Below, in pieces: positions 25,273-37,453 of a DNA stretch of 64,000 bases. The stretch is from an uncultured cyanobacterium (lineage in GTDB: Bacteria > Cyanobacteriota > Cyanobacteriia > Cyanobacteriales > Chroococcidiopsidaceae), in contig CAMIFA010000001.1 of assembly GCA_946221495.1 (NCBI GenBank), forward strand, positions 1 to 64,000, read 5' to 3'. The notes below the pieces were generated by a model, which was not told the DNA's origin, did not search any database, and saw only the letters and a program-made list of their open reading frames with translations. Each line of letters begins with the position of its first letter. Position 1 is the stretch's first letter. The position numbers and the translations under genes were made by a program.

Positions 25273-27735
25273 TTAACTTCTCAAATTGACATGGAATTTT
25301 TCTACTAGAAATTCTCGCACTTTCTGATGTACTGGCTCAACTTCTGCATCAGTTAAAGTGCGATCGCTTCTGCGGTAAACTAACCGAAACGCTAAACTTC
25401 GTTGCCCAGCAGGGACATTTTCGCCCCTGTATTCATCAAATAATTCAACAGATTGAAGTAAATCTCCGGCGGAGAGCGCGATCGCTCTTTTAAGTTCAGC
25501 TACAGAAACTTCAACTGCGGCAAAAAAGGCAATATCCCTGTCAGCAGCTGGGTACGTAGAATATGGGTGAAATCGAGGTATAAGGATATCATCTGCATCT
25601 AAAGCATCTAGCATCACACCTAGATCCAGTTCAAAAACATAAACTGCATCAGGTAAGCTTTTTTGTTGACGTAACTCGGGATGCAATTGCCCAAAGGTTC
25701 CTAACCGATTGCCCTGCAACCATAAAGAAGCTGTACGCCCTGGATGCAACCGCAAATCTTGACTACTTGGTTGATACTCAACGCTCAAGCTCAGGCGCTG
25801 AAATACACTTTCTAAGACACCCTTAGCTTCAAACCAAGTTAGCGGCTGATCGCGTCCGGCTTTTGTCCACTTGCCTACAGTTGGATCACCACCAATTATC
25901 CCTGCTAAGGCATCCGCTTCTGCTAGACCTTCTTCTTCTTGCCAGAATATTCGCCCGATTTCAAATCCGTTTAAAGCACCGTTTCCCTGTTCTAAATTGT
26001 ACTGGAAGGCATCAATCAAACCAGATATTAAATCTGTTCTCAGTGCGGAGTATTCTGTAAATAAAGGATTTGCTAATACTACCTGCCTTGCTTCTCCTGG
26101 CTTTACTAAAGAGTAGTGCATTAATTCTGTTAAGCCTGCTCCTCGGAAAGCTGATCGTAATCGACGCGATAGCTGCTGTTCCGAGGAAAGATAACCAGCT
26201 TCTGTTTTATCCGGGAGCGTGTCACAAAACTTGTCATAGCCGTAGACACGCGAAATTTCTTCAATCAAGTCAATTTCTCGCTCTAAGTCCCGATGGCGAT
26301 AAGTTGGTACTGTTACCTGCAAAACCCGTTTTTCTAAATCTGGTGTTACTTGACATCCTAGAGCCGTCAGAATTGGTTGTACATCTTCAGCTTGCAGTTC
26401 TCCGGTTGTGTCTCCCAAATCTATTGGTCCTAAAAGTGCGTTAACTCGATTTAGGCGTAATTGGATTGAGCGTGTTAGTGCTTCTAAGTTAGGTCTAGTA
26501 TCAGCAACAACTTGATCGGTAACAATTCCGCCAGCTAGCTGTTGCAGCAGTGTCAAAGCACAGCGACAAGCTATTTCCAATTCCGCAGAATTAACACCGC
26601 GCTCGTATCTAGCAGATGCTTCTGTGCGTAAACCCAAGCTCCGCGCTGAACGGCGGATAGCAACTGCATCAAACAATGCCGCTTCTAGAACTAAGCTTTG
26701 AGTGTCTTGATGAACTTCGGTTTTCTCACCTCCCATGACTCCAGCTAAAGCCACTGGTTGATCGTTGGCGGTAATTAGTAGGGTTTGTGTTGTTAAGGTG
26801 CGTGTCTGACTATCTAAGGTCTTAAGGGATTCTTGAGGTTGGGCAAAACAGACACCAATTGTGAGTTGATCGCCACCAGCTACAGCTTGCAAGCGATCGC
26901 GGTCAAAGGCGTGTAATGGCTGCCCCCACTCCAGCAAAATATAGTTGGTAATATCAACTACATTATTAATCGGTCGCACTCCAGCTGCTTGTAAGCGCTG
27001 TTGTAACCAATCCGGAGAAGAATTAATTTTGATTTGCTCAACTACAGTACCAATGTAAGCGGGACAAGCTTGCGGTTGAGAAATTTTTAACCCTAGAGTA
27101 TTTCCTTTATTTGCCATAGGTATCTCACCTGGTTCTGGCAGTCTCAAAGTTGCCCCAGTCAGTGCTGCTACTTCCCGCGCTATGCCTACCATGCTTAAAG
27201 CATCAGCCCGATTTGCCGTTGCCGTCACATCTAAAATTACATCATCTAAGTTCAATAAAGGTCGAGCATCACTACCTACCTTTAAGCGCGAGGAGTTATC
27301 TTCAGTTGCCTCTGCAAAAATATGAATTCCGGCTGATTCTTTAGCCAAACCTAGTTCTGCCAAAGAACAAATCATACCTTCGGAACGAACACCGCGCAGT
27401 TTTGCAGGGCGAATCTTGAGGTCAACTTTGGGTAGGTAAGTATTTACGGTTGCTACTGGTACATAAATATCAGCGCGGACGTTGGCAGCGCCACAAACAA
27501 TGTTCAATGGTTGAGAGTCAGTTGCCCCAATATCAACTTTAGTGACACTTAATTTATCCGCGTTGGGATGGGGTTGACACTCCAGCACTTTTCCCACAAC
27601 AACACCCGATGCCCAGGTACGGCGGTCTTCAATGTCTTCTACCTCAAATCCAGCTAGTGTCAGTGTTTGAGCTAATTCTTCTGGAGTGAGTGTTAAATCA
27701 ACCAGTTCCCGCAACCAGTTAAGAGAGATACGCAT
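25273..27735 (-). CDS. pheT: Phenylalanyl-tRNA synthetase beta subunit
   Basis: An 820-residue subunit that pairs with PheS to charge tRNA-Phe. Domains in order are the N-terminal fragment ([16 protein letters not shown]), an EMAP-type tRNA-binding fold (about 40-150, with [20 protein letters not shown]), B3/B4 editing domain (about 210-400), B5, the catalytic-like core ([20 protein letters not shown]), and the FDX-ACB anticodon-binding domain at the end ([17 protein letters not shown]). Length is normal. pheS is not in the window. Confidence 0.97.
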   Translation of the reverse strand: MRISLNWLRELVDLTLTPEELAQTLTLAGFEVEDIEDRRTWASGVVVGKVLECQPHPNADKLSVTKVDIGATDSQPLNIVCGAANVRADIYVPVATVNTYLPKVDLKIRPAKLRGVRSEGMICSLAELGLAKESAGIHIFAEATEDNSSRLKVGSDARPLLNLDDVILDVTATANRADALSMVGIAREVAALTGATLRLPEPGEIPMANKGNTLGLKISQPQACPAYIGTVVEQIKINSSPDWLQQRLQAAGVRPINNVVDITNYILLEWGQPLHAFDRDRLQAVAGGDQLTIGVCFAQPQESLKTLDSQTRTLTTQTLLITANDQPVALAGVMGGEKTEVHQDTQSLVLEAALFDAVAIRRSARSLGLRTEASARYERGVNSAELEIACRCALTLLQQLAGGIVTDQVVADTRPNLEALTRSIQLRLNRVNALLGPIDLGDTTGELQAEDVQPILTALGCQVTPDLEKRVLQVTVPTYRHRDLEREIDLIEEISRVYGYDKFCDTLPDKTEAGYLSSEQQLSRRLRSAFRGAGLTELMHYSLVKPGEARQVVLANPLFTEYSALRTDLISGLIDAFQYNLEQGNGALNGFEIGRIFWQEEEGLAEADALAGIIGGDPTVGKWTKAGRDQPLTWFEAKGVLESVFQRLSLSVEYQPSSQDLRLHPGRTASLWLQGNRLGTFGQLHPELRQQKSLPDAVYVFELDLGVMLDALDADDILIPRFHPYSTYPAADRDIAFFAAVEVSVAELKRAIALSAGDLLQSVELFDEYRGENVPAGQRSLAFRLVYRRSDRTLTDAEVEPVHQKVREFLVEKFHVNLRS

Positions 27736-27931
27736 GAAGTGTGCTTGTTGTGATGTCAGCCAGACTATCTTATCAAAACAAAGGCTAGGGAAAATTATGC
27801 TGCTTTGTTTAACTTTTGCTGATTGCCTGTGATTTCAGTAGAAACAACGAGGTGGTTGTTGCTGCTTGTCTCAATAATTAAGTCAGGGTGCGACTTGCTC
27901 CCAGTGATTCCCATAACGAGTTAAAGCTCTC

Positions 27932-29536
27932 ATGAGCCACTGCTTAAATCCCAATTGTCCCCATCCCGAAAACCAAGGTAATGAACTTTGTGCAGCTTGT
28001 GGCTCCCGGCTACTGTTGCGCGATCGCTATCGTGTGAACAAAGCTTTAGCCCAAGGTGGCTTCGGAGCTACTTTTTTAGCTCAAGACGCAGGGTTGCCTG
28101 GTGAACCCAGTTGCGTAATCAAACAATTGCGCCCCTCGGCTAGCTCACCAGATGTTTTGCAGATGGCACGAAAACTATTTGAGCGAGAAGCCAAAACTCT
28201 TGGAAAAGTGGGCAATCATCCGCAAGTACCACGCCTATTAGATTACTTTGAAGACAATAATCAATTTTACTTAGTCCAAGAATATGTTAGTGGCTGGACG
28301 CTGCAACAGGAAATTAAACGTTCTGGTCCTGTTAGTGAAGCTGGAATCAAGCAATTCTTGAGTGAGATTATTCCTGTACTGCAATATATTCATAGTCAGC
28401 AGGTAATTCACCGAGACATTAAACCAGCAAACTTAATTCGCCGCTCTGAAGATCGTAAACTTGTTCTTATTGACTTTGGCGCTGTTAAAGACCAAGTTAC
28501 TCAAACATCGACGAGTCAATCAGAAAACACAGCCTTAACTGCCTTCGCTGTTGGAACTCCTGGTTTTGCACCTCCAGAGCAGCTTGCTATGCGCCCTGTC
28601 TACGCTAGTGATATCTATGCGGTGGGAGTAACGTGCATCTACCTCCTAACTGGTAAAACTCCTAAAGACCTGGAATACAATTCTTTAACTGGTGAGGTGA
28701 TGTGGGAAAATAAAGTCCAGATCAGCGCTCACTTACGGGACGTTTTGAAGAAAATGCTTGAGGGTTCAGTACGACATCGTTACCAGTCGGCTGACGAAGT
28801 TCTCAAAGCTCTGGAGATGGAACCCTATCTAGAGAGTCTCGCTAAGAGTATGGCGAATCAACCTTCTGGTACTCAAAAGCGACTTGGCAACCGGACTCAA
28901 GCTGCAACTGTTAATCCCCCTAGTAGCCCTCCAAGCGCTCCCTCTGGTAAGTCTTTCGCAGAAGTGGCAGCAGCAATTCGGGCGCGACGAGCCGCAGAAG
29001 CAACTAATGTTCAAGCAGGGGTAGCAAACCCAGTGGCAACTAAACCAGCTATGGCAACGGCGTTAAAAACTCCCCCACTAGGTCAAAAGCCGAAAGCACC
29101 GCGTAAATTAGATGCTGTTAGTTTACTGACGGCATATCTCAAGGGTAGACGCGATTTTGCTTTGCATGACTTGAGTATGCTTGACCTCCAAAAGGTTGAT
29201 TTATCGAATGTGAATTTCCGTTCTGCCAAACTAGATAGAACAAATTTCCAAAAAGCTAATTTAGCAAATAGTGATTTTAGTCGCGCTAGTCTGAAGCGGG
29301 CAAATTTGCGGGAAGTAAATTTAAGTAAGGCTTATTTAAATCATGCTGATTTAGAAGGCGTAGATTTAAGAGGAGCAGACCTCACTCAAGCAGACCTTAG
29401 TGATGCCAATCTTAAGGGAGTTAATTTGTGTGGAGCTAATCTTACTGGCGCAAAAATTTCCGAGGATAATTTAGCACAAGCTAAGACTAATTGGATGACA
29501 GTGCTACCTAGCGGCAAGCGAGGTTTATTTAAGTAG
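27932..29536 (+). CDS. Serine/threonine protein kinase with zinc ribbon and pentapeptide repeats
   Basis: A 534-residue Hanks-type kinase. The N-terminal zinc ribbon uses Cys4, Cys9, Cys20 and Cys23. The kinase domain (about 33-300) has the glycine loop AQGGFGATF, Lys64, HRD at 160-162 and DFG at 181-183, so it is predicted active. A Pro/Ala/Lys linker follows, and residues about 405-505 are pentapeptide repeats (ANLANSDFSRASLKRANL, ADLTQADLSDANLKG). The layout resembles cyanobacterial SpkB-type kinases. No transmembrane segment is seen, so it is cytoplasmic. Confidence 0.93.
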   Translation: MSHCLNPNCPHPENQGNELCAACGSRLLLRDRYRVNKALAQGGFGATFLAQDAGLPGEPSCVIKQLRPSASSPDVLQMARKLFEREAKTLGKVGNHPQVPRLLDYFEDNNQFYLVQEYVSGWTLQQEIKRSGPVSEAGIKQFLSEIIPVLQYIHSQQVIHRDIKPANLIRRSEDRKLVLIDFGAVKDQVTQTSTSQSENTALTAFAVGTPGFAPPEQLAMRPVYASDIYAVGVTCIYLLTGKTPKDLEYNSLTGEVMWENKVQISAHLRDVLKKMLEGSVRHRYQSADEVLKALEMEPYLESLAKSMANQPSGTQKRLGNRTQAATVNPPSSPPSAPSGKSFAEVAAAIRARRAAEATNVQAGVANPVATKPAMATALKTPPLGQKPKAPRKLDAVSLLTAYLKGRRDFALHDLSMLDLQKVDLSNVNFRSAKLDRTNFQKANLANSDFSRASLKRANLREVNLSKAYLNHADLEGVDLRGADLTQADLSDANLKGVNLCGANLTGAKISEDNLAQAKTNWMTVLPSGKRGLFK

Positions 29537-29915
29537 TTATAGGACTTTTAAGCCAATAGTTTCAATAATTAAAGTAAATCTAAGAACTCGATGAATTTCT
29601 GCAACTAAGTAGTCTCAAATACTAGGTTCGCTGCAACGCTGGGTATATTAGGACGTTCAACAAGGGATCTGCGATCGCACAGTTAATCTTGGCTTTACTG
29701 AAATTGAAAAATTTGAGATGAATCTTGACAATAATTGTGGTCTTTTAGGCAGTCTACTAAAGGAGTTATCAAAGGACAGACTAATAGTTACCTTCATAAA
29801 GTGATTACAACTCCAGAGATTAACTATCAAGAGGCTTCCCAATAATAAATCCCCTGCCCATAAGCAGGGGATTTAATTTAGCTATCTACATACTGATTCA
29901 ACTAACTAGGACATA
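29537..29915. terminator. Region downstream of psaB; psaAB terminator hairpin at 29847-29874
   Basis: AAATCCCCTGC (29847-29857) pairs perfectly with GCAGGGGATTT (29864-29874) around CCATAA. It lies 42 bp past the psaB stop on the minus strand and is the likely end of the psaA-psaB transcript. The remaining 300 bp up to the kinase gene show no gene. Confidence 0.8.
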
Positions 29916-32132
29916 TTAGCCGAATTTACCAGCAGTAGAGGCAATGAGGAAGGCGGCGTAGGTGAAGATATAGCCAACTGTGAAGTGAGCTAGACCAGTC
30001 GCCCAACCTTGAACGATGGACAGAGCTACAGGCTTATCCTTAAAGCGAACTAAGTTCGCCAATGGAGTCCGCTCGTGCGCCCAGACCAAAGTTTCAATCA
30101 ACTCTTGCCAGTAACCTCTCCAAGAAATTAGGAACATGAATCCAGTTGCCCAAACTAGGTGTCCAAACAAGAACATCCAAGACCAGACAGACAGGTTATT
30201 CACGCCGTAGGGGGTGTAGCCGTTGATTGTTTGAGCAGAGTACAACCAGAGGTAATCCCGCAGCCAGCCCATGAGGTAAGTAGAAGACTCATTGAACTGC
30301 GCTACGTTGCCTTGCCACACACCTAGATGCTTCCAGTGCCAGTAGAAGGTGACCCAACCAAGGGTGTTAAGCATCCAGAAGGTAGCGAGGAAGAACGACT
30401 GCTCCCAAGCGGAAGTTTGGCAAGTGCCGCTACGACCAGGACCATCACAAGGGAAGGTGAAGCCAAAGTCTTTCTTGTCGGGCATTAGCTTGGAACCGCG
30501 TGCATCTAAAGCACCCTTAACGCAAATCAGGACGGTAACGTGGATACCGAGCGCGAATGCGTGGTGTACCAGGAAGTCGCCAGGACCAATAGTTAAGAAC
30601 AAGGAGTTGGTGGTGTTATTGATAGCATCCAACCAGCCTGGTAGATAGGGAGCACCAGCTAAGGAAGCAGCACTATCCGGATTCGACAGCAGGGTGTTGA
30701 AGCCATACAAAGCTTTACCGTGAGAACTTTGGACAAACTGAGCAAACACTGGCTCAATCAGGATTTGCTTTTCGGGTGTACCGAAGGCAACTACAACGTC
30801 GTTGTGAACGTATAAGCCTAGAGTATGGAAGCCCAAGAACAGCGATACCCAGCTAAGGTGCGAGATGATCGCTTCTTTATGCTTCAGTACCCGATCCAGC
30901 ACGTTACCTTTGTTTTGCTCAGGATCGTAGTCGCGCACCCAGAAGATTGCTGCATGAGCAAATGCTCCTACCATTAAGAAGCCAGCGATGTACTGGTGGT
31001 GGGTATAGAGCGCTGCCTGGGTTGTGAAGTCCTGCCCGATGAATGCATAAGGAGGTAGGGCATACATATGCTGCGCTACGAGAGACAAAGCAGTCCCTAA
31101 AGCTGCCAGGTGTATAGACAACTGGAAGTGTAGCGAGTTGTTGTAGGTGTCGTACAAGCCTTGGTGAGGCAGGTTAAATTGCCCTTCAGTTTCAATGCCA
31201 AAGAAGTTTCTGGCATTCAGCATTTCTTTGATGCTGTGACCAATACCAAAGTTGGTGCGGTACTGGTGACCCGCAATGATGAAGATCACGGCGATCGCCA
31301 AGTGGTGGTGAGCCATATCTGTCAGCCACAGTGACTGAGTTTGCGGATGGAAACCACCTAAGAAGGTAAGAATCGCATCTCCTGCACCTTGAGCCGTACC
31401 AAATACATGATCTGGTGTATCCGGATTAGCTGCGTAGACACCCCAGTTACCTGTGAAGAAGGGCTTTAATCCCTCTGGATGCGGCAGAGTGGTGAGGAAG
31501 TTGTCCCAACCTACGTGCTGTCCGCGAGATTCGGGGATAGCAACGTGAACTAAGTGACCTGTCCAAGCCAAAGAGCTAACACCAAATAAACCTGCTAGGT
31601 GGTGGTTTAACCGGGGTTCAGCACTTTTAAACCAGGCTAAACTGGGGCTGAACTTGGGTTGGAGGTGTAGCCAACCGGCGAATAAGAACAGTGCTGCTAG
31701 TAACAACAAAAACACTGAACCCATGTACAGGTCATTATTCGTCCGCATCCCAATGGTGTACCACCAGTGGTAAACACCAGAGTAAGCAATGTTGACCGGA
31801 TAAGTTGCGCCTGCTTGTGTGAACGCATCTACGGCGGGTGCGCCAAAGTGCGGATCCCAAATAGCATGAGCAATGGGACGGACATTTAAGGGATCTTTAA
31901 TCCACTGTTGAAAGTTACCTTGCCAAGCAACGTGGAATAGGAGGCTGGAAGTCCACAGGAAAATAATTGCTACATGACCAAAGTGAGTAGCGAAGATTCT
32001 TTGGTGAAGCTTCTCTTCGGTCATCCCGTCGTGGGTTTCAAAGTCGTTGCCTGTGGCTATCCCGTACCATATTCGACGTGTTGTCGGGTCTTGAGCAAGG
32101 TCTTGACTAAATTTTGGAAATTTTGTTGCCAT
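29916..32132 (-). CDS. psaB: Photosystem I P700 chlorophyll a apoprotein A2
   Basis: A 738-residue PSI core protein of the thylakoid membrane with about 11 transmembrane helices. It carries the FX iron-sulfur cysteines in [12 protein letters not shown] (about 560) and many chlorophyll-binding His residues. [20 protein letters not shown] is the conserved N-terminus. It lies 84 bp after psaA. Length and sequence are normal. Confidence 0.99.
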   Translation of the reverse strand: MATKFPKFSQDLAQDPTTRRIWYGIATGNDFETHDGMTEEKLHQRIFATHFGHVAIIFLWTSSLLFHVAWQGNFQQWIKDPLNVRPIAHAIWDPHFGAPAVDAFTQAGATYPVNIAYSGVYHWWYTIGMRTNNDLYMGSVFLLLLAALFLFAGWLHLQPKFSPSLAWFKSAEPRLNHHLAGLFGVSSLAWTGHLVHVAIPESRGQHVGWDNFLTTLPHPEGLKPFFTGNWGVYAANPDTPDHVFGTAQGAGDAILTFLGGFHPQTQSLWLTDMAHHHLAIAVIFIIAGHQYRTNFGIGHSIKEMLNARNFFGIETEGQFNLPHQGLYDTYNNSLHFQLSIHLAALGTALSLVAQHMYALPPYAFIGQDFTTQAALYTHHQYIAGFLMVGAFAHAAIFWVRDYDPEQNKGNVLDRVLKHKEAIISHLSWVSLFLGFHTLGLYVHNDVVVAFGTPEKQILIEPVFAQFVQSSHGKALYGFNTLLSNPDSAASLAGAPYLPGWLDAINNTTNSLFLTIGPGDFLVHHAFALGIHVTVLICVKGALDARGSKLMPDKKDFGFTFPCDGPGRSGTCQTSAWEQSFFLATFWMLNTLGWVTFYWHWKHLGVWQGNVAQFNESSTYLMGWLRDYLWLYSAQTINGYTPYGVNNLSVWSWMFLFGHLVWATGFMFLISWRGYWQELIETLVWAHERTPLANLVRFKDKPVALSIVQGWATGLAHFTVGYIFTYAAFLIASTAGKFG

Positions 32133-32216
32133 AGGTTTTGGTGAGTCGTCTTCCAGATAGCCGTCAGCTATTAGCCTCCAGCTTGTGACCGAGTGCTAAC
32201 TACTGACAGCTGGATG

Positions 32217-34475
32217 CTAACCTACTGAAATGATGCGCGCCTCGAAGAACGCCCAGATAGTGACGATTGCTCCGAAGAGGAAATGAGCCGCCCCTACAGC
32301 CCGACCCTGAATAATACTCAGAGCGCGAGGCTGAATTGCTGGAGCAAAGTTCAGCTTGTTGTGCGCCCAAACGATGGATTCAATCAATTCTTGCCAGTAG
32401 CCGCGACCACTAAATAAGAACATCAGGCTGAATGCCCAGACAAAGTGAGCGCCTAAGAAAATTAGACCGTAGGCTGCTAGCGGCGTACCGTAGGACTGAA
32501 TTACCTGTACAGATTGAGCCCATTGGAAGTCACGTAACCAACCGTTGATAGTATTTGCACTTTGAGCAAAGTTACCACCAGTGATATGAGTTATGTTGCC
32601 CTCGGGATCTATAGTTCCCCAGACATCGGATTGCATTTTCCAACTAAAGTGGTAAACCGCGATCGCGATCGTGTTGAACATCCAGAATAGACCCAAGAAT
32701 ACGTGATCCCATCCAGATACTTGGCAAGTACCGCCACGACCTGGTCCATCACAAGGGAAGCGGAAGCCTAAGTTTGCTTTATCTGGAACTAACCGCGAAC
32801 CACGGGCAAACAGAAAGCCTTTCAGCAGAATCAGAACGGTGACGTGAATTTGGAATGCATGAATATGGTGGATCATAAAGTCCGCCGTACCCAGTGCCAT
32901 CGGCATCATGGCAATTTTGCCACCCACCGCTACGACTCCACCGCCCCAAACGTAGCTAACAGGTTCCAGCTGATTAGGAGCTGTTGTTCCGGGAGCTAGA
33001 GTTTGGATGTTCTGCACGAACTGAGCAAACACGGGCTGCAATTGAATCGCCGTATCCGAGAACATATCTTGGGGGCGACCCAAAGCTTGCATTGTGTCGT
33101 TGTGAATGTACAAACCAAAGCTGTGGAAGCCAAGGAACATACACAACCAGTTCAGGTGAGAGATGACCGCATCTCGGTGACGCAGTAAGCGATCAATTAG
33201 GTTGTTTTGGTTCACAACCGGATCGTAATCCCGCACCATAAAGATCGCTCCGTGAGCCGCACCGCCGACGATGCAGAAGCCGCCAATCCACATATGGTGG
33301 GTAAACATTGACAGCGAGGTGGCATAATCTACACCGATGTAGGGATACGGAGGCATCGCGTACATATGGTGCGCCACAATGATGCTCAAGGAACCTACCA
33401 TTGCCAGGTTAACTGCTAACTGAGCGTGCCAGGATGTCGTCAGGTTCTCATAGATACCTTTATGACCTTCACCTGTGAATGGACCTTTATGGTTCTCGAG
33501 AATTTCCCTAATGCTGTGACCGATACCCCAATTAGTACGGTACTGGTGACCTGCAATTAGGAAAAGCACTGCGATCGCCAAATGGTGGTGCGCTGTATCA
33601 GTAAGCCACAAGCTACCTGTTATCGGGTTTAAACCACCTTTGAACGTCAGAAAGTCAGAATACTGACCCCAGTTGAGCGTCCAGAACGGTGTTAAACCTT
33701 GGGCAAAACTCGGAAATAACTCCGTCATCAAGCTACTGTTCAAGATGAACTCTTGTGGCAGGGGAATATCTCCAGGAGCCACTCCAGCATCCAATAGCTT
33801 GTTAACCGGCAGAGCAACGTGAATTTGGTGACCTGCCCAAGATAAGCTTCCTAAGCCCAATAGCCCAGCTAAGTGGTGGTTCAGCATCGACTCCACGTTC
33901 TGGAACCATTCCAGTTTAGGAGCGCGCTTGTGATAGTGGAACCAGCCAGCAAACAGCATCAGAGCTGCTGCTACTAGACCGCCAATGGCTGTGCAGTAAA
34001 GCTGGAATGAATTTGTAAAGCCAGCACCGCGCCAAACGTGAAATAAGCCAGAGGTAATTTGAATTCCGTGGAATCCGCCTCCAACATCACCATTTAAAAT
34101 GTCTTGACCAACAATTGGCCAAACGACTTGAGCACTAGGCTTGATACCTATGGGGTCGCTTAACCAAGCTTCATAATTTGAAAACCGAGCGCCATGAAAT
34201 TCCATCCCACTGATCCAAAGGAAGATCACAGCCAATTGACCGAAGTGGGCGGCAAATACCTTACGGGATACGTCTTCTAAGTCGCTCGTTTGACTATCAA
34301 AATCGTGGGCGAGAGCATGAAGGTTCCAAATCCATGCGGTGGTTTTGGGACCTCTAGCTAAGGTGCGGTCGAAATGACCTGGTTTAGCCCACAACTCAAA
34401 CGAAGTGGGAACCGGATCTTGATCGACAACAACTCTTGCTTTTTTTTCCTCTCGCTCCGGAGGACTAATCGTCAT
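32217..34475 (-). CDS. psaA: Photosystem I P700 chlorophyll a apoprotein A1
   Basis: A 752-residue PSI core protein, partner of PsaB. It shares the P700 special pair and the FX cluster through [12 protein letters not shown] (about 575). [20 protein letters not shown] opens the protein and [19 protein letters not shown] lies near the end. AGAGGAGAATCTGAATG gives a good ribosome site. It is the first gene of the psaA-psaB operon. Confidence 0.99.
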   Translation of the reverse strand: MTISPPEREEKKARVVVDQDPVPTSFELWAKPGHFDRTLARGPKTTAWIWNLHALAHDFDSQTSDLEDVSRKVFAAHFGQLAVIFLWISGMEFHGARFSNYEAWLSDPIGIKPSAQVVWPIVGQDILNGDVGGGFHGIQITSGLFHVWRGAGFTNSFQLYCTAIGGLVAAALMLFAGWFHYHKRAPKLEWFQNVESMLNHHLAGLLGLGSLSWAGHQIHVALPVNKLLDAGVAPGDIPLPQEFILNSSLMTELFPSFAQGLTPFWTLNWGQYSDFLTFKGGLNPITGSLWLTDTAHHHLAIAVLFLIAGHQYRTNWGIGHSIREILENHKGPFTGEGHKGIYENLTTSWHAQLAVNLAMVGSLSIIVAHHMYAMPPYPYIGVDYATSLSMFTHHMWIGGFCIVGGAAHGAIFMVRDYDPVVNQNNLIDRLLRHRDAVISHLNWLCMFLGFHSFGLYIHNDTMQALGRPQDMFSDTAIQLQPVFAQFVQNIQTLAPGTTAPNQLEPVSYVWGGGVVAVGGKIAMMPMALGTADFMIHHIHAFQIHVTVLILLKGFLFARGSRLVPDKANLGFRFPCDGPGRGGTCQVSGWDHVFLGLFWMFNTIAIAVYHFSWKMQSDVWGTIDPEGNITHITGGNFAQSANTINGWLRDFQWAQSVQVIQSYGTPLAAYGLIFLGAHFVWAFSLMFLFSGRGYWQELIESIVWAHNKLNFAPAIQPRALSIIQGRAVGAAHFLFGAIVTIWAFFEARIISVG

Positions 34476-35089
34476 TCAGATTCTCCTCTCTAGACAAGGA
34501 ACCAGAAATGTGGTAAATACCACCAGCAATCTTTGAACTGATTCAGTTTCTGTCGCTAATTTAGAACCGAAGTGACTCAGCAAAAAAGACCGCCTGTGGA
34601 AATTGCTATCTTCTGAAGAATTATAGAATCTTGTTTGTATAGATATTGGGCTTTTGTTAACAATAATTCAAGATCGCTGAATAGTAAGTAGATTCTGAAA
34701 CACAAGTTCAAACGACCTGGGGAAAAGTCAAGGGGTTATGCATAGAATTTACGAAAGTTAATATTTAGAAAAACCAATGCATTTTTCTGGAAACTCAGGA
34801 ATGTAGCTGTACTTTTTTGGCAGAATTGCGGTAATAAGCAGAACGCTCTGTAATACTGCCGTGCTAAGCTGCTAGCCTGAGAATTGGCATGAACTCAGAT
34901 GAAGTTTAAAATTAATTAGCTAGCAAAAGAGCTGTATGCAGTTTTTGCTGCTCAAGCTATTTAAATAACCATTAGGCGCGATCGCTTCTGTAAGTGCTAG
35001 ATATCATGTGGCGAGGTCTACAGCGCTTAAAATCAAGTGAACAGCTTCAGTAGAAGACTTTAATGTCCTAGTTTTAGGAGTGTGACTGG
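34476..35089 (-). promoter_or_regulatory. psaA upstream region (614 bp)
   Basis: It must carry the psaAB promoters on the minus strand. A TATAAT match lies at 34620-34625 (minus strand), about 145 bp from the psaA ATG, which would give a long leader as is usual for psaAB, but no good -35 accompanies it. The other end serves the divergent lipoprotein gene. No gene is seen inside. Confidence 0.4.
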
Positions 35090-36661
35090 GTGTTCAGTAT
35101 AAATTGGTTGCAAAAAATTACCAAAGCGCTAATAACAGGAATTTTGGTTTTGAGTTTAATCAGTTGTAGTGATAGAATCGTGGACTCCTCCAGTGTACGT
35201 GCTGCAACTCCCACAGGCGATCGCAGCATTACTCCTACTCAACCGTCCGGCAGCATTACCGAAGTTTCCCCGCCGGAAGTTATTCAAGAACTACGTCAAG
35301 TATTAGAAACTCACCAGCCGCAAGTAAAAATCTTGGCTCCGCAACTCAACGAGGTTCTCCAAGACGACACAATCACAGCACAGTTCCAGGTTCAGGACTT
35401 ACCAATCTTTAAGAACCAAGAACTCGATATGGGTCCCCACCTGCACGTTATTCTTGACAATCAACCGTATATAGCGGTTTACGACCTTAGCAAGCCTTTA
35501 GTATTTCCCGACTTACCTCCTGGGACTCACACCTTGCGAGTATTTGCCTCACGTCCTTGGCACGAGAGCTTTAAAAATGAAGGTGCTTACGCCCAGACAA
35601 CATTTCACATCTTGACAAAAACTGAGGATAACAATCCTAAATTAGACCAACCATTGTTAACCTACAGTCGTCCCAAAGGTAGCTACGGGGCAGAACCAAT
35701 CTTACTAGACTTCTACCTAACCAATGCTCCCCTACATCTTATTGCCCAAAATTCGCAGGATGAAATTAGCGATTGGCGGATTCGTTGCACAATTAATGGG
35801 AATAGCTTTGTTTTAGATCGCTGGCAACCTATCTACCTAAAAGGATTTAAGCCAGGAGAAAACTGGGTACAGCTAGAGTTTTTAGATGAAAAAGGAAACT
35901 CTGTTTCAAATGTCTTTAATAACACAGCACGGCTAATTACTTACGAACCCAAAGGCACAGACACACTTTCTAAGTTAGTAAGAGGCGAACTAACAGCCGC
36001 TCAAGCCCTAGCAATTGTAGATCCAAATATTACAAATTTAGAGACAACGCCCACACCAACGACAACAACACCGGAAACTCCGCTAGAAGATCCGAATAAC
36101 CCTGAGGCTAATGCCGAAACTGATACAACACCAGCAGAAATAAAAACAAAAAAACCAGGCGGGTTCTTCAATCGTCGCCGTTCAACGACTACACTGCCTC
36201 CTACACCACCAGAAGCAAATCAAACTGCACCAGAATTAGTTACTCCACCTGAACCGGAGCAACCAAAATCACAACTGCAAACACCATCAACAGAAACTAC
36301 TCCCCAAGTAGAAATAGAAACAAAAAAACCAGGCGGGTTCTTCAATCGTCGCCGCCGTTCAACGACTACACCATCAGAAGCAAATCAAACTGCACCAGAA
36401 TTAGTTACTCCACCTGAACCAGAGCAACCAGAACCACAACTGCAAACGCCATCAACAGAAACTACTCCCCAAGTAGAACCAAATCAGTTAGCTGAACCAC
36501 AACCAAAATCTGGTGGCTTCTTCAATCGCTTCCGCCGTCCATCTGCTAAACCTTCCGACTTACCTCCAACTCCACCGGAGATTACTGAACCATTACCTGA
36601 AGTTTTACCGCCGGAAACGACTCCTCAAATAGAAATATCTAAACCAGAGTCATCTCCATAG
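35090..36661 (+). CDS. Proline-rich lipoprotein of unknown function with three 'GGFFNR' repeats
   Basis: A 523-residue protein. GTG 35090 follows a GGAG ribosome site. The signal ends with the lipobox LSLISC (Cys26). Residues about 85-300 form a folded region (HLHVILDNQPYIAVYDLSKP, LPPGTHTLRVFASRPWHESF) that reads as beta-sandwich domains. After about 320 the chain is Pro/Thr/Glu-rich and carries three repeats centred on KKPGGFFNRRR, KKPGGFFNRRR and KSGGFFNRFR, between near-identical spacers. The basic-aromatic motifs could bind another protein or a surface; that is a guess. It is divergent from psaA. Confidence 0.75.
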   Translation: MFSINWLQKITKALITGILVLSLISCSDRIVDSSSVRAATPTGDRSITPTQPSGSITEVSPPEVIQELRQVLETHQPQVKILAPQLNEVLQDDTITAQFQVQDLPIFKNQELDMGPHLHVILDNQPYIAVYDLSKPLVFPDLPPGTHTLRVFASRPWHESFKNEGAYAQTTFHILTKTEDNNPKLDQPLLTYSRPKGSYGAEPILLDFYLTNAPLHLIAQNSQDEISDWRIRCTINGNSFVLDRWQPIYLKGFKPGENWVQLEFLDEKGNSVSNVFNNTARLITYEPKGTDTLSKLVRGELTAAQALAIVDPNITNLETTPTPTTTTPETPLEDPNNPEANAETDTTPAEIKTKKPGGFFNRRRSTTTLPPTPPEANQTAPELVTPPEPEQPKSQLQTPSTETTPQVEIETKKPGGFFNRRRRSTTTPSEANQTAPELVTPPEPEQPEPQLQTPSTETTPQVEPNQLAEPQPKSGGFFNRFRRPSAKPSDLPPTPPEITEPLPEVLPPETTPQIEISKPESSP

Positions 36662-36881
36662 GCAACAGTTGCTTTATCTAAAGCTTCTAACTCAAGGGAG
36701 AAGATTCTATAACCAACCCTTGAGTAAAGTATTGACCTGGTAAGTCGTGGGAAAGTCCTTCACTTTTCGACATTAATCTCATAACTGAAGTCTTGTAATC
36801 TAGGTAGGGGTAATAAATTCATTTACCTACACCAAAGGTAATCACGAAAAGTTCCACATCCAGAATTAATGGAGATTTGAG

Positions 36882-37286
36882 ATGAAAATAATTAGTCGGT
36901 TACGAGCCATTGGATTACGCCAAATTATTACTATTTTTTTGGCAACTATGACATTTTTAGTTGTGCCTGCCTTTAGCTACAGTGCATCGCTGCAAGCGCA
37001 AGCTGCAACACCAACTGTTGGTTCAGACTTTAAGTCTGCTGATCCTGATGTAGACGCTGGTACTGTAAGGCGGATTCAAGAAAAGGCTGAAGATTTGGGT
37101 GATAGACCAGAAAAACCTATTGGTGAGACTGGTTTAGAAAACATTAAACAGCTAGGAGAAAGTATTCCTAAAACCATTGACCTAAGAGCGCGTCAAGCAG
37201 GTTCTGCATACAACCCCAAAGAACCAAATAGAAAGGAAGCTATGGATCGCAATGAAGCAAATGTTGGCAAAAATGACCCCAAGTAA
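36882..37286 (+). CDS. Small exported protein, paralogue of the gene at 41810, unknown function
   Basis: A 134-residue protein with a signal peptide (LRQIITIFLATMTFLVVPAF) ending near LQAQA. The mature part is charged and helical (VRRIQEKAEDLGDRPEKPIG) with a KNDPK end. Its N-terminus (RQIxTxFL...TFL...LQAQA) and its leader (TGGAGATTT then ATGAA) match the gene at 41810-42217, so the two are paralogues. I recall the family as cyanobacterial; no function is known to me. Confidence 0.75.
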   Translation: MKIISRLRAIGLRQIITIFLATMTFLVVPAFSYSASLQAQAATPTVGSDFKSADPDVDAGTVRRIQEKAEDLGDRPEKPIGETGLENIKQLGESIPKTIDLRARQAGSAYNPKEPNRKEAMDRNEANVGKNDPK

Positions 37287-37453
37287 CTGTAAAGGATAGT
37301 GTTTGAATCAGATTTTTGGGTGAATTTCTGACACTATTTTCCACCTATTCTCTATATCTATTAAAGCCTAGAATTGGTTACTGCCCAATCTACTTGTGTA
37401 GGAGTGGGATTAGCTTGAGCCAGTTCTAGGTTATTTAGCATTTAATAAAGCTC

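Noticed and set aside
34620..34625. Confident assignment of a psaA promoter
   Set aside because: Only a TATAAT match was found, with no fitting -35. It is mentioned as a candidate only.
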